From a virus, in IMG/VR virus record IMGVR_UViG_3300035670_000841, positions 1 to 32,595 of that record: DNA of 32,595 nt, one strand, 5' to 3'. The notes beneath the pieces were generated by a model. The model searched no databases. It was not told the DNA's origin and saw nothing but the letters and a program-made list of their open reading frames with translations. How positions within the stretch are numbered: position 1 is the first letter of the stretch; the number at the start of each line of letters is the position of its first letter. This document shows, in pieces, positions 21,023 to 29,294 of this stretch. The translations under genes were made by a program, and so were the position numbers.

Positions 21023-22076
21023 GCCAGTATACGGGCTAGAAGAAGCGAATGCGGTAAGAGATTACATTCTGAGTGGTGGCTGGGGAACTGACCACAACTA
21101 CACAAGGCAGTTCGAGGACAGGTTAGCTCAGTTTCTAGGGGTCAAGTATTGCTGTGTAACAACAAGCGGAACAATGGCTCTGATGCTGGCACTTATGGCG
21201 GTAGGGGTCAAACAGGGAGATGAGGTTATATGTCCTTCGCTAACAATGATGGCAAGCCCAAACGCCGTAAGAATGTTAGGGGCAAGGCCCATATTCGTAG
21301 ACGTAAACAATCGTGGAGTTATGGAGTGGCGGGAGATTCAAGCGTCTATCAGTTCTCGCACGAAAGCAGTTTTGTATGTAAGCCTGAACGGAAGGGCGAC
21401 GGATGTACACAATATACTCGACAACCTGATTGACCGTGGGATTCCATTAGTTGAAGACGCTTGCCAATCACTTGGCTCAAAACACAACGGGCAGTACCTT
21501 GGTACTATTGGAGATATCGGCTGTTTTTCCCTTTCTCCGCATAAGATTATATCAACAGGACAGGGTGGGTTCGTGGTATCAAACTCATCCGAAACCATCT
21601 CGAAATTCAGGAAACTTAGGGACTTCGGGAGATTAAAGGGTGGGTCAGATATCCATCCAGAGTTCGGGATTAACGGCAAGTTCACTGATTTCCAGTCAAT
21701 CATAGGGCTGGAACAGCTAAAGAGACTTGTAGATAGGCTGGAGAACAAGAAGAGGATTTATAATTTATATCATAATCTTCTTGCAGATAAGTTAAACTTT
21801 ATAAAGTTAGAGGCGGGAGAGGTTCCGTGGTTTATAGATGTTTACGCTCCTAATCCTGACGCATTAAAGAAGTTCTTAGAGTTTGAGGATGTTGGGTCGA
21901 GAAGGATGTATCCCCCTTGTCATACACAAGATTGCTATAAGGAAGATAAGGTTCTTCCCATTACTACGGTTTTATCCAATATGGGGTTATGGCTTCCATC
22001 GAGTCCACATCTAACGAATGAGCAGATTGACAGAATATGCCAAAAAATAAAGAGGTTTATGGGGAATAAACAATGA
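20997..22076 (+). CDS. DegT/DnrJ/EryC1 aminotransferase, perosamine-synthase-like
   Basis: 359 aa from ATG 20997 (also a TTG at 20994 and an ATG at 21006). The PLP-lysine motif SLSPHKIISTGQGGFVV is near 180, with VEDACQSLGSKHNG upstream and TTSGTMALMLAL near 58, all standard for the family. The best-known members acting on GDP-4-keto-6-deoxymannose are perosamine synthases (Per/RfbE). With the dehydratase two genes upstream this gives a route GDP-mannose to GDP-perosamine. A UDP- or dTDP-linked substrate cannot be excluded from sequence alone. It is the last gene of the cassette and overlaps the connector gene. Confidence 0.85.
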   Translation: MKSMIHQIEPVYGLEEANAVRDYILSGGWGTDHNYTRQFEDRLAQFLGVKYCCVTTSGTMALMLALMAVGVKQGDEVICPSLTMMASPNAVRMLGARPIFVDVNNRGVMEWREIQASISSRTKAVLYVSLNGRATDVHNILDNLIDRGIPLVEDACQSLGSKHNGQYLGTIGDIGCFSLSPHKIISTGQGGFVVSNSSETISKFRKLRDFGRLKGGSDIHPEFGINGKFTDFQSIIGLEQLKRLVDRLENKKRIYNLYHNLLADKLNFIKLEAGEVPWFIDVYAPNPDALKKFLEFEDVGSRRMYPPCHTQDCYKEDKVLPITTVLSNMGLWLPSSPHLTNEQIDRICQKIKRFMGNKQ

Positions 22077-22987
22077 ATAAAACATTCACATCAATGAAGA
22101 CTGCGGTAGGGAATAACGTACAGGACACTTCCTCTCCGATGCTGTCACTCATTGGTGGATATCTTAACGACAGACTCAATGAGGTCAGACAGAGACTAAA
22201 GCACTCCATCATACAGACTGGAAGATTCGATTATTCTGTATCTGTATCAACTGAGGATATTGTGCTTCCTGATGACGTTCAGGACATCGTATCGGTGCTT
22301 GATAAGACGAATCTACGGCCTATTGAGGAGACTACCCCACAGGCTTGGGTGGAACAGAATTATTCTTCCATTGATACCTCTGGAACGGTAAATAGTTACT
22401 TTATCTATGATTCTGTGGTTAGGACACAGCCGACCTCTGCTGGGGCTATTACAGTGGTGTCTGACTCCGCTGCAGATACGACCCAGACCGTTTATGTGAA
22501 CGGGATTAACTCAAGTGGTAGGCAGGTTGATGAGACTATTACTCTTACAGGAACTTCTTCTGCGAGTGGGAGTGTGAGCTTCGCCCGTATCTTGGGGATA
22601 TCGAAGAGTGCGGCTACTACAGGGACAGTTACGGTCACGACTGGTTCAGATACCCTTGCTTACTTCTCCCCCGACCAGACCACTCATTATGTTCGTCTGA
22701 TGCGGTTTGTTAAGGCTCCGTCTAGTGCGTTCACCTGTGAAATCATCTACACACAGAAGATGCTTCCTATGGTGAACGACTACGATTATCCCAACTTCGA
22801 CTGCTGTGACGTACTTGAGGCTGGGGCAACGGCTGATGCGTGGAGATATAAGAGGCAGAATGCCAAAGCATCTGACTGGGAACAGATTTACGAGAAGCGA
22901 TTGGCGAACATTGCTTTTGATATGGAATCAAGACCTAACAGAACAAATCTATTTAACCCGATTACTTACCCAAGGAACATTGTGTAA
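22073..22987 (+). CDS. Head-tail connector/adaptor protein with Ig-like insertion, 304 aa
   Basis: The first structural gene after the glycan cassette, start overlapping the previous stop (AATGAATAA). The helical ends (MLSLIGGYLNDRLNEVRQRL and LEAGATADAWRYKRQNAKAS) fit a tail tubular protein A or adaptor type. The middle (residues 120-200) is Thr/Ser/Val-rich beta sequence (TVYVNGINSSGRQVDETITL) like an Ig-like insertion. Connectors join the portal to the tail nozzle. Confidence 0.7.
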   Translation: MNKTFTSMKTAVGNNVQDTSSPMLSLIGGYLNDRLNEVRQRLKHSIIQTGRFDYSVSVSTEDIVLPDDVQDIVSVLDKTNLRPIEETTPQAWVEQNYSSIDTSGTVNSYFIYDSVVRTQPTSAGAITVVSDSAADTTQTVYVNGINSSGRQVDETITLTGTSSASGSVSFARILGISKSAATTGTVTVTTGSDTLAYFSPDQTTHYVRLMRFVKAPSSAFTCEIIYTQKMLPMVNDYDYPNFDCCDVLEAGATADAWRYKRQNAKASDWEQIYEKRLANIAFDMESRPNRTNLFNPITYPRNIV

Positions 22988-24558
22988 TGGCTAGGCTAAA
23001 ACGGTTCGGAGGTTACACATCCTCTGGAGATGACTCATATCTCTTTGTTGTAAGGAGAGATATGTCTGGTGGGCAGAACAACAGGCAACATCCGTCAATC
23101 ATTGGCGAGAATCAGGCAGATACGCTTACTAACGTAGATATCTCGGTGGGTGGTGAACGAAGACGCAGACAAGGAACGACTCTTCTTGAGGACTTGGGGG
23201 CTACCGCAATCACTGGGTTAGCGACCTATGACCCGCAGGGGTTCTCCCCAAACCTAATGGCAACCACGGCTGCAGCCCTTAAACGATGGCCTAATAGCAG
23301 TACGTTCCAAGATGTTTCAATCACGATGTCTTCTGGCCTTCCGACAACGATGTTCAAGGCGTACAAGACTGGGGTTGGAGATTGTCTGATGATTGGAAAT
23401 GGTACTGATAATTGGCAGGAGATGGCCCCTGACTACTCAGTAACGGATTTAGGGAGTACCGCTGGGACTGCCTCTGATTCACCCCCAGCGTCAACTGTTG
23501 GGACATTCTACAGAAGCAGGATGTGGGTTCTTAAGAACGACTTACTCTACTTCTCTGATGCTGCTCCTAGTGACTACTCAACTGCGTTTAATACAACGAC
23601 TAATTACTACAGACTCCCAGTAGGTTCTGAAAGAGCAATCCTTGGTACTCGTGATTATGGGCTTATCGTTATGGGGAAAGAGCAGATTTGGGGATTGAAT
23701 CCATCAACTACTCCCGCTGCGACAGATAAACCAGAGAAGTTGCTTGGGATTGGGTGTGCGGCAGGAAACACGGCTGTTCAGGTTGGAGATGATTATCTCT
23801 TTATGGCCTTTGACGGAGTTAGGGGGCTGAAGAGAACCTTACAGGACAACCTCCAATTAGGGCAGTCTTACCCACTCAGTTATCCGCTGAAGGAGGAATT
23901 TGACGAGATTAACTGGGCGTACATTCATAACGCCTGTGCCTGTTACTTTGATAATAAATACTTTATCGCTCTCCCGACTGCTGGAGCCGCATATAACAAC
24001 AAGGTGTGGGTGTATTACCCCGCATCTCAGGCGTGGACAGTGATTACTGGATGGAATGTTGGTGCGTGGGCGGTACACAAGGTCAACGGAGAAGAACGCC
24101 TCTATTATGGTGAGGCGAGTGCTGATGGGAAGATTTACAGAGCTTGGTACGGGGCATCAGATAATGGAACTGCAATCAACTTTACGGAGATTGGACGGTC
24201 AGAGGATTTAGGGCAGCCCATTAAGAAGAAGGTTGGCGGTGAGTTCAAGGTTCTTATGAAACCTGCTGGTAACTACAATGTTACGGTGCAGGGTTCATTC
24301 GACAACGGCTCGTTCAGTACGCTTGGGACTATGAACATCTCAAGTAATCTTGTTACTTTCCCTGTTACGTTCCCAGTGACCTTCTACCCAGACCAGACGG
24401 TGTATAAGAAGTTCCACTTGGACTCTTATGGCCCTTGGTATCAGTTCAAACATAAGGTTTTACATAACGCAGTCACAAGTAACGCTGATGACGTAACTAT
24501 CTACGAAACATCACTAACCTCGCATCTTGAGGAATATATCGCAGAAGAGGAAGCATAA
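22987..24558 (+). CDS. Tail nozzle / beta-propeller tail protein, 523 aa
   Basis: Position after the connector and repeated beta-rich blades (YFSDAAPSDYSTAF, then GTRDYGLIVMGKEQIWGLNP, then DDYLFMAFDGVRGLKRTLQD) fit a propeller-type nozzle such as tail tubular protein B of T7-like phages. Near the C-terminus the sequence VTFPVTFPVTF is a short tandem repeat. It would form the exit channel for DNA at the tip of the short tail. Starts at ATG 22987, overlapping the previous stop (TAATG). Confidence 0.75.
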   Translation: MARLKRFGGYTSSGDDSYLFVVRRDMSGGQNNRQHPSIIGENQADTLTNVDISVGGERRRRQGTTLLEDLGATAITGLATYDPQGFSPNLMATTAAALKRWPNSSTFQDVSITMSSGLPTTMFKAYKTGVGDCLMIGNGTDNWQEMAPDYSVTDLGSTAGTASDSPPASTVGTFYRSRMWVLKNDLLYFSDAAPSDYSTAFNTTTNYYRLPVGSERAILGTRDYGLIVMGKEQIWGLNPSTTPAATDKPEKLLGIGCAAGNTAVQVGDDYLFMAFDGVRGLKRTLQDNLQLGQSYPLSYPLKEEFDEINWAYIHNACACYFDNKYFIALPTAGAAYNNKVWVYYPASQAWTVITGWNVGAWAVHKVNGEERLYYGEASADGKIYRAWYGASDNGTAINFTEIGRSEDLGQPIKKKVGGEFKVLMKPAGNYNVTVQGSFDNGSFSTLGTMNISSNLVTFPVTFPVTFYPDQTVYKKFHLDSYGPWYQFKHKVLHNAVTSNADDVTIYETSLTSHLEEYIAEEEA

Positions 24559-24560
24559 CT

Positions 24561-25169
24561 ATGGCTACAATTACTATCACTCGTGGAACTACGTTACCCG
24601 ACTCATCGGCAAAAGCTGACTTTCATAACTTGGTGGATAATGCGTCTGCTGGTATTACGAACATCGTTAATGCTGATATCGACTCCGCTGCCGCCATTGC
24701 GGCCACAAAGTTGGCAACCATCGCCACAGCGGGGAAGGTGAGCGGAGCAGCTCTTACGCTCCTCCCAAACATCCCCAGTGCTGCTGGAGTGATTCCCAAC
24801 ATCAACACGGTGGGCGGGGCGTTACAGGTTGTCTTCGACAACTCAGGGACGGAGATTGAGGATGGAACCCATGTCGAGGTTTTGGTTCCGAAAGCCATCA
24901 CCATTACTGGGGCGTACGCTTTTGCGGACGTATCTGGCTCCATTGAGATTGATGTGTGGAAGGACACCATCGCCAACTATCCGCCGACCGTAGCGGATAC
25001 GATTGTTGCCGCTGCCCCCATCACTATCAGCACGGCTACTAATAGCTCAGATACAACCCTTACTGGTTGGACTACTTCGGTGACGGCTTTAGATGTGCTG
25101 AAGTTCTATGTGAATAGCTGTACCACCATTACGAAATGCACCGTTGTCTTAACATTCAATAGGGCTTAA
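24561..25169 (+). CDS. Tail-fibre-like virion protein, 202 aa
   Basis: ATG 24561 with GAGGAAG upstream. The N-terminal half has NADIDSAAAIAATKLATI, a helical motif common in tail-fibre proteins. The C-terminal half is Thr/Ile/Val-rich beta sequence that could form a small trimeric or decoration domain. Probably a fibre base or decoration protein. Confidence 0.6.
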   Translation: MATITITRGTTLPDSSAKADFHNLVDNASAGITNIVNADIDSAAAIAATKLATIATAGKVSGAALTLLPNIPSAAGVIPNINTVGGALQVVFDNSGTEIEDGTHVEVLVPKAITITGAYAFADVSGSIEIDVWKDTIANYPPTVADTIVAAAPITISTATNSSDTTLTGWTTSVTALDVLKFYVNSCTTITKCTVVLTFNRA

Positions 25170-25173
25170 CGAT

Positions 25174-27162
25174 ATGGCTTGGACATTCAATAAACCCGTC
25201 TTCAGACCCGACTCCATCCCGACGAACTTGGTGGCGTATTGGAAGTTTAATAACGATGCTACGGATAGTTCTGGGAAAGGGTATACCTTAACAGCAGGAG
25301 CGGATGCCGCCGCCCCAACATTTGTTGCAACAGATTATTGGAAGTCGGGTGAATATTCAACGGAGTTTACTGCTTCGGACAATGAATACTACACCTTAAC
25401 ACGAAACGCAGATGTTGACTGCCTTAATGCCTTCTCCATCGTTGGATGGATTTATGCGGATGATATTACTTCCGTTGCAATCGTAGATAAGGATAGTGCA
25501 GGAAATGGTTACGGCGTTCAGTTAGATGGCTCAAGCAAACTTGTTCTGAATATGAACAACGGGGCAAGAGCCACTTCTGGAACGGCTGTAGCCGCTGGAA
25601 GATGGACACACTTCGCTTGCGTGTATGACCAAGCCACGGCAAGAGTTTATCTTGATGGTAACTTAGAAAACTCTGCGGCGTATACGACTGATTGTGCCGA
25701 TGAAGCTGTTGATTTCAGGCTCGGTTCTCTCGCTGACGGCTCTCTTGACTATGACGGGAAGCTGAAGGACTTGGCTGTGTGGTCAGCCGCCCTCACCCCC
25801 CTCCAAATCAAATCCCTCGCCCTCGGCGTAGATTTATCGAAGTATGCGTATAGGCCGAATCATGTCAGCACTCAGCCTACGCATTGGTGGCGGCTTAACG
25901 AAGTGAGTGGTGATAGAGCTGACTCTGTTGCAACCAATCCCCTGACCCTGACCGACAACGGTGGGACTCTTGCTTCTGTGGGGTATACGGAAGGCGTTGG
26001 GATGCTTGGTGCGACCGCTGATTATCTCACGCACGCTGGGGACGATGATTTCGCTTTCGGGACTGGTGATTTTTCGATAAGTCTCTGGATGAAAACATCA
26101 ACTTCTGCATCCTTCCGAATGATTGATATTGGAGGGGATACTGACGGTCATAATTATGCTCTGTTTCCAACGACAAGTACTGGAGCATTTATACTTTATA
26201 CAGGGGCAACAAATTTAAAATCCTTCGCAACTCCTTTTAGGAATAATGGGGCTTTCTATCACTTTGCAATGAAAAGAGCGTCTGGAACCATTGGTCTTTA
26301 TATAGACGGAATTCTTTGTGATACCGTTGATGATAGCACAAATATTTCCGATAACAACTTCTGGTTCAACGCATGGCAAAGCGTAACAAATGCTGGTCTT
26401 GTTGGAAACTTTCAAGATTTAGCCATCTGGAAAGGCTACGCCCTCACCGATGCAGAGATAAAGAGTTTAGCCTGTGCCTTACCCATCCAGAGGCAGGGGA
26501 TTGTTCTGTACTCGAAGATGGATACGGCTTCTGGAAATGAGACAACTGCTATTGGTTCTTATACTTTAGTCGATAGCGGTGGGACTGGAACTGGAACTGG
26601 GCAAGTAAACGGAGCAAGGGATTTCAACAAGGCGACTCCAGATTCTCTTACGGTTGCGTTGGCAAGCCAAGGGGATTTGAATATAACAACAGATATGACA
26701 GCCTTTTGTTGGATTAAACCAGAAACATCAACCGCAACTGGAACAATCATAGATAACGATATTGCTGATTGTTATTCTTTAACTCTTGCCTCTTCAAATG
26801 TCATTACTGCGACTATAGACAGTACCTCTGACGTATCAACAGCAACTATAGCTGATTCTGCATTTGGTCATGCGGCTATGGTGTGGGACGGTGCGAAAGT
26901 CTATGCGATCGTGAATGGCGTTTGGACTGCTGGAACCGCAAAGACAACCATAGTCACTTCTGATGCTGACTTTGTTATAGGTGCGAGGTCAGATGGTAGC
27001 ACTACTCCTTTTGATGGACTTATAGACGAGGTTGTTGTTGCCAAACGCTACTTCCGTCCCGAAGAAATCAAGGCGGCGTATCTCAAGGGGTTGAACGCTA
27101 AAGAGGTTACTACTGTCGAACGACCAATCGGAAACAACTCACAAGTGATCTGGTTTGATTAG
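25174..27162 (+). CDS. Tail protein with three LamG (concanavalin A-like lectin) domains, 662 aa
   Basis: Three repeats of the laminin-G/lectin fold at about 17-220, 230-435 and 440-640. Each starts with a Trp- or Lys-rich strand (VAYWKFNNDATDSS; HWWRLNEVSGDRAD; IVLYSKMDTASGNE), has a central W/Y-strand and GxxxxxYxDG loop, and ends with a Leu/Asp/Val-Trp block such as KLKDLAVWSAALTPLQIKSL. LamG domains bind sugars, so this may be a receptor-binding spike or adhesin. Domain two and three sequences are distinct, consistent with old duplications. Confidence 0.85.
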   Translation: MAWTFNKPVFRPDSIPTNLVAYWKFNNDATDSSGKGYTLTAGADAAAPTFVATDYWKSGEYSTEFTASDNEYYTLTRNADVDCLNAFSIVGWIYADDITSVAIVDKDSAGNGYGVQLDGSSKLVLNMNNGARATSGTAVAAGRWTHFACVYDQATARVYLDGNLENSAAYTTDCADEAVDFRLGSLADGSLDYDGKLKDLAVWSAALTPLQIKSLALGVDLSKYAYRPNHVSTQPTHWWRLNEVSGDRADSVATNPLTLTDNGGTLASVGYTEGVGMLGATADYLTHAGDDDFAFGTGDFSISLWMKTSTSASFRMIDIGGDTDGHNYALFPTTSTGAFILYTGATNLKSFATPFRNNGAFYHFAMKRASGTIGLYIDGILCDTVDDSTNISDNNFWFNAWQSVTNAGLVGNFQDLAIWKGYALTDAEIKSLACALPIQRQGIVLYSKMDTASGNETTAIGSYTLVDSGGTGTGTGQVNGARDFNKATPDSLTVALASQGDLNITTDMTAFCWIKPETSTATGTIIDNDIADCYSLTLASSNVITATIDSTSDVSTATIADSAFGHAAMVWDGAKVYAIVNGVWTAGTAKTTIVTSDADFVIGARSDGSTTPFDGLIDEVVVAKRYFRPEEIKAAYLKGLNAKEVTTVERPIGNNSQVIWFD

Positions 27163-27170
27163 GAGACGAT

Positions 27171-27347
27171 ATGTTAAGTCAAGAAACGAAGGATATGATT
27201 AAGGGGAAGATTGAAGAATTAAAGATGGAGAAAGCTTCAATCAGTAAAGAGATTGGGATGCTTCTGACTCGGAGGGATGAGTTAAGCATCAAGAAGGATG
27301 CAATTCAGAACAAGATTGATAAATTTCAAGCGGATTTGAATGGTTAG
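27171..27347 (+). CDS. Small coiled-coil protein, 58 aa
   Basis: ATG 27171 after AGGAG at 5-base spacing. The whole protein is a heptad-like helix rich in Lys, Glu, Ile and Leu (KGKIEELKMEKASISKEIGM, and later KKDAIQNKIDKFQ). Overlaps the GNAT gene by 8 bases. It may be a small fibre or assembly partner. Confidence 0.65.
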   Translation: MLSQETKDMIKGKIEELKMEKASISKEIGMLLTRRDELSIKKDAIQNKIDKFQADLNG

Positions 27348-27780
27348 AAGATTCGTAAAAGAAGATTTTCCGAAGATATTTGAGATTGGTCGTGAGATGC
27401 ACCAAGAGTCCAGCTTCAGGGACTTGAGTTATTCCTTTCAGAGAGTCGCTTCCTTAGTAGCCCGCTGCATCACGGACGATAGCTTCCTTGGTTTAATTGA
27501 TGAGGACAAGGATGGAACTGTTGGGATTTTTATAGGACACATTGTTCCGTTCTTCTTTTCTGATGAGCTGATTTCGGATGATATGGTTCTTTATGTTAAG
27601 AAAGAGAAAAGGGGCGGTAGTACGGCGTTTAAGTTCATTCGTGAGTATGAGAAGTGGGCGAAGGAACGAGGAGCTTCCCAAATCCAAATAGGAACCTCCA
27701 CTGGTATTGATGAGGACAGGACCGTTAAATTCTTTGAGCGATTAGGTTATAAAAAGTCTGGCGTTTTACTTAAAAAATAA
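27340..27780 (+). CDS. GNAT-family acetyltransferase, 146 aa
   Basis: ATG 27340, overlapping the coiled-coil gene. The acetyl-CoA motif KKEKRGGSTAFKFIREYEKW near 88-107 fits the Q/R-x-x-G-x-G/A loop, and the C-terminal FFERLGYKKSGVLL matches motif B and the last strand. GNAT genes occur in the tail modules of many podoviruses, but their substrates are unknown. Possible acetylation of a glycan or of a tail protein. Confidence 0.8.
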   Translation: MVRRFVKEDFPKIFEIGREMHQESSFRDLSYSFQRVASLVARCITDDSFLGLIDEDKDGTVGIFIGHIVPFFFSDELISDDMVLYVKKEKRGGSTAFKFIREYEKWAKERGASQIQIGTSTGIDEDRTVKFFERLGYKKSGVLLKK

Positions 27781-27793
27781 AGGAGATTAGATT

Positions 27794-28516
27794 ATGTGTG
27801 GAGGGGGAGGAAGTTCAACACCGCAACCAGCGGTAAATGTTCCGCAACCACCGAGTTATGGGCAACAGTTATCGGATTACATCAAGAATTATCCGAAATT
27901 GTTTCAGCTTGAGAAAGAGTATGGCCCGCAAGAGGCGGCTCTTACTCTTGATATTCTGAAGCAGTATGGCCCTGAGTATAACCAGTTCCTTAAACAGCAA
28001 CAGGAGCAGTTAAGTCCCGAGACAGCTCAGATTCAGGAAGGACTAGCTGGGCTTGTCAATCAGAACGCTGGTTATGGGGATAATGTTAATGGGGTTCCAA
28101 GAGCATTACAGAGTCAGTATCTTGACACTCTTAGGGCAGAGCTTGGCCCTAACGCTGGGTCTGGGATTGGAGCAGATTATGTAAGCCGTGGACTCGCACA
28201 GCTCGGAGAACAGTACAAGCAGAACTATCAGAACTTGGGGTTGAGTCTATTACAGAGACAGCCCGTTCAACAGGCAATGAGTAGCGTTCCTTACCAGAAT
28301 CCTAGTGCTGGTCTTGGTGGAGCATTGAGTTATGGGGCCAACACTTATGGGTCGTATACCAACGCACTCACACAGGTTCCGTATTACACCCAGTCATCAT
28401 CAAGTAGTCCTTGGGGTTCAATCATCGGTGGTGGTCTTGGGGCTATCGGCGGCTCATTCGTAGGACAGCCGATGTTAGGAGCTGGAATAGGTGCTGGAAT
28501 AGGGGGGATGTTCTAA
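27794..28516 (+). CDS. Internal virion/ejection protein, small type (gp14-like), 240 aa
   Basis: AAAGGAGA ribosome site. It starts MCGGGGSS, a common opening of gp14-like ejection proteins, is Gln-rich in the middle (QFLKQQQEQLSPETAQIQ), and ends in a Gly-rich glycine-zipper-like segment (GGGLGAIGG...GAGIGAGIGG) that could form a membrane channel during DNA entry. Position after the tail genes supports this. Confidence 0.75.
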   Translation: MCGGGGSSTPQPAVNVPQPPSYGQQLSDYIKNYPKLFQLEKEYGPQEAALTLDILKQYGPEYNQFLKQQQEQLSPETAQIQEGLAGLVNQNAGYGDNVNGVPRALQSQYLDTLRAELGPNAGSGIGADYVSRGLAQLGEQYKQNYQNLGLSLLQRQPVQQAMSSVPYQNPSAGLGGALSYGANTYGSYTNALTQVPYYTQSSSSSPWGSIIGGGLGAIGGSFVGQPMLGAGIGAGIGGMF

Positions 28517-29292
28517 TGGCTATTTATGAATTAGGGGAGGAGAGGCGAAGAACAAACGCCGCTAATCTTGGGAATATTTTAACATTCGCATCCCAGATGG
28601 CTGCCTTGAATAAAGATAAACAAAAAGAACAACTCGCTCAACAGCAGTTTGAGCAGTTCTTGAATACTGCACAAGGAAGTCAGGCTGGACAGGCTCCTGC
28701 TGGAATGATTCCGAAGCCGACTATGACTTATGGGCCAAATGGGCCGTCATACAGCATGACCTATATTCCTGACCCTATCGCTCGGACTCAGCAGAAGGCT
28801 GACTTGATTATGGCTAGGCAAAAGGAGATGGCTGATTACAACCAGAAATTGAGAGGGCAAGCTCCTTTGACTGCTGATGCTGCTGGTCGGTATGGACTTT
28901 CTAGGGAGACTATTAAGTTAATTCCGAAGGCAAAGTCTTTGCTTTTTCCAGATGGAACAACCAAGTCTTTTAACAGGAAGTTAGCTGCCTCTTTTATGTT
29001 GCCGAAGGTTCCTAACAATAAGGAAACTCAGGAGCTAAAGAGGGTCATTACTAAGGCCGCAACCGCAAGAGGTCTTATTCAGAGCGGTACTGTCGTAAAG
29101 GACAATGAGTGGTCTAGGATTATCAATGATATGTTCGGTGTGGATGTGTTCTCAAATCCTGAAGCTCTTATGGGAGTTTTGAATGAGGAAGAGAGCTTCC
29201 ACAAAGATTTTATGAAGCTTATCCGTCCTGAGTTTGAAGAGAATAAAACTACTGCTACACAAGATGAAGACCTCGCAAGTCTTTGGGAGTAA
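28516..29292 (+). CDS. Internal virion/ejection protein, middle type, 258 aa
   Basis: Start at ATG 28516, overlapping the previous stop (TAATG); the longer frame from 28411 overlaps the 240-aa gene. The protein is helical and Gln/Lys-rich, with a central proline-rich section (PAGMIPKPTMTYGPNGPSY), and sits between two other ejection-type genes. Likely a gp15-like partner. Domain not recognised from sequence alone. Confidence 0.65.
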   Translation: MAIYELGEERRRTNAANLGNILTFASQMAALNKDKQKEQLAQQQFEQFLNTAQGSQAGQAPAGMIPKPTMTYGPNGPSYSMTYIPDPIARTQQKADLIMARQKEMADYNQKLRGQAPLTADAAGRYGLSRETIKLIPKAKSLLFPDGTTKSFNRKLAASFMLPKVPNNKETQELKRVITKAATARGLIQSGTVVKDNEWSRIINDMFGVDVFSNPEALMGVLNEEESFHKDFMKLIRPEFEENKTTATQDEDLASLWE

Positions 29293-29294
29293 CT

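Noticed and set aside
13668-22076. Chimeric assembly (bacterial O-antigen operon joined to a phage)
   Set aside because: Genes overlap seamlessly at both edges (AATGAATAA into the connector gene) and share base composition and ribosome-site style with the phage genes, so a chimera looks unlikely; read mapping over 13.66 and 22.07 kb would settle it.
22440-22700. Possible separate Ig-like gene
   Set aside because: It is in frame within the 304-aa connector, so it is an inserted domain and not a gene.
24623-24976. 117-residue minus-strand open frame opposite the fibre-like gene
   Set aside because: Product of the Thr/Ala-rich repeats read in reverse; no start signal or motif.
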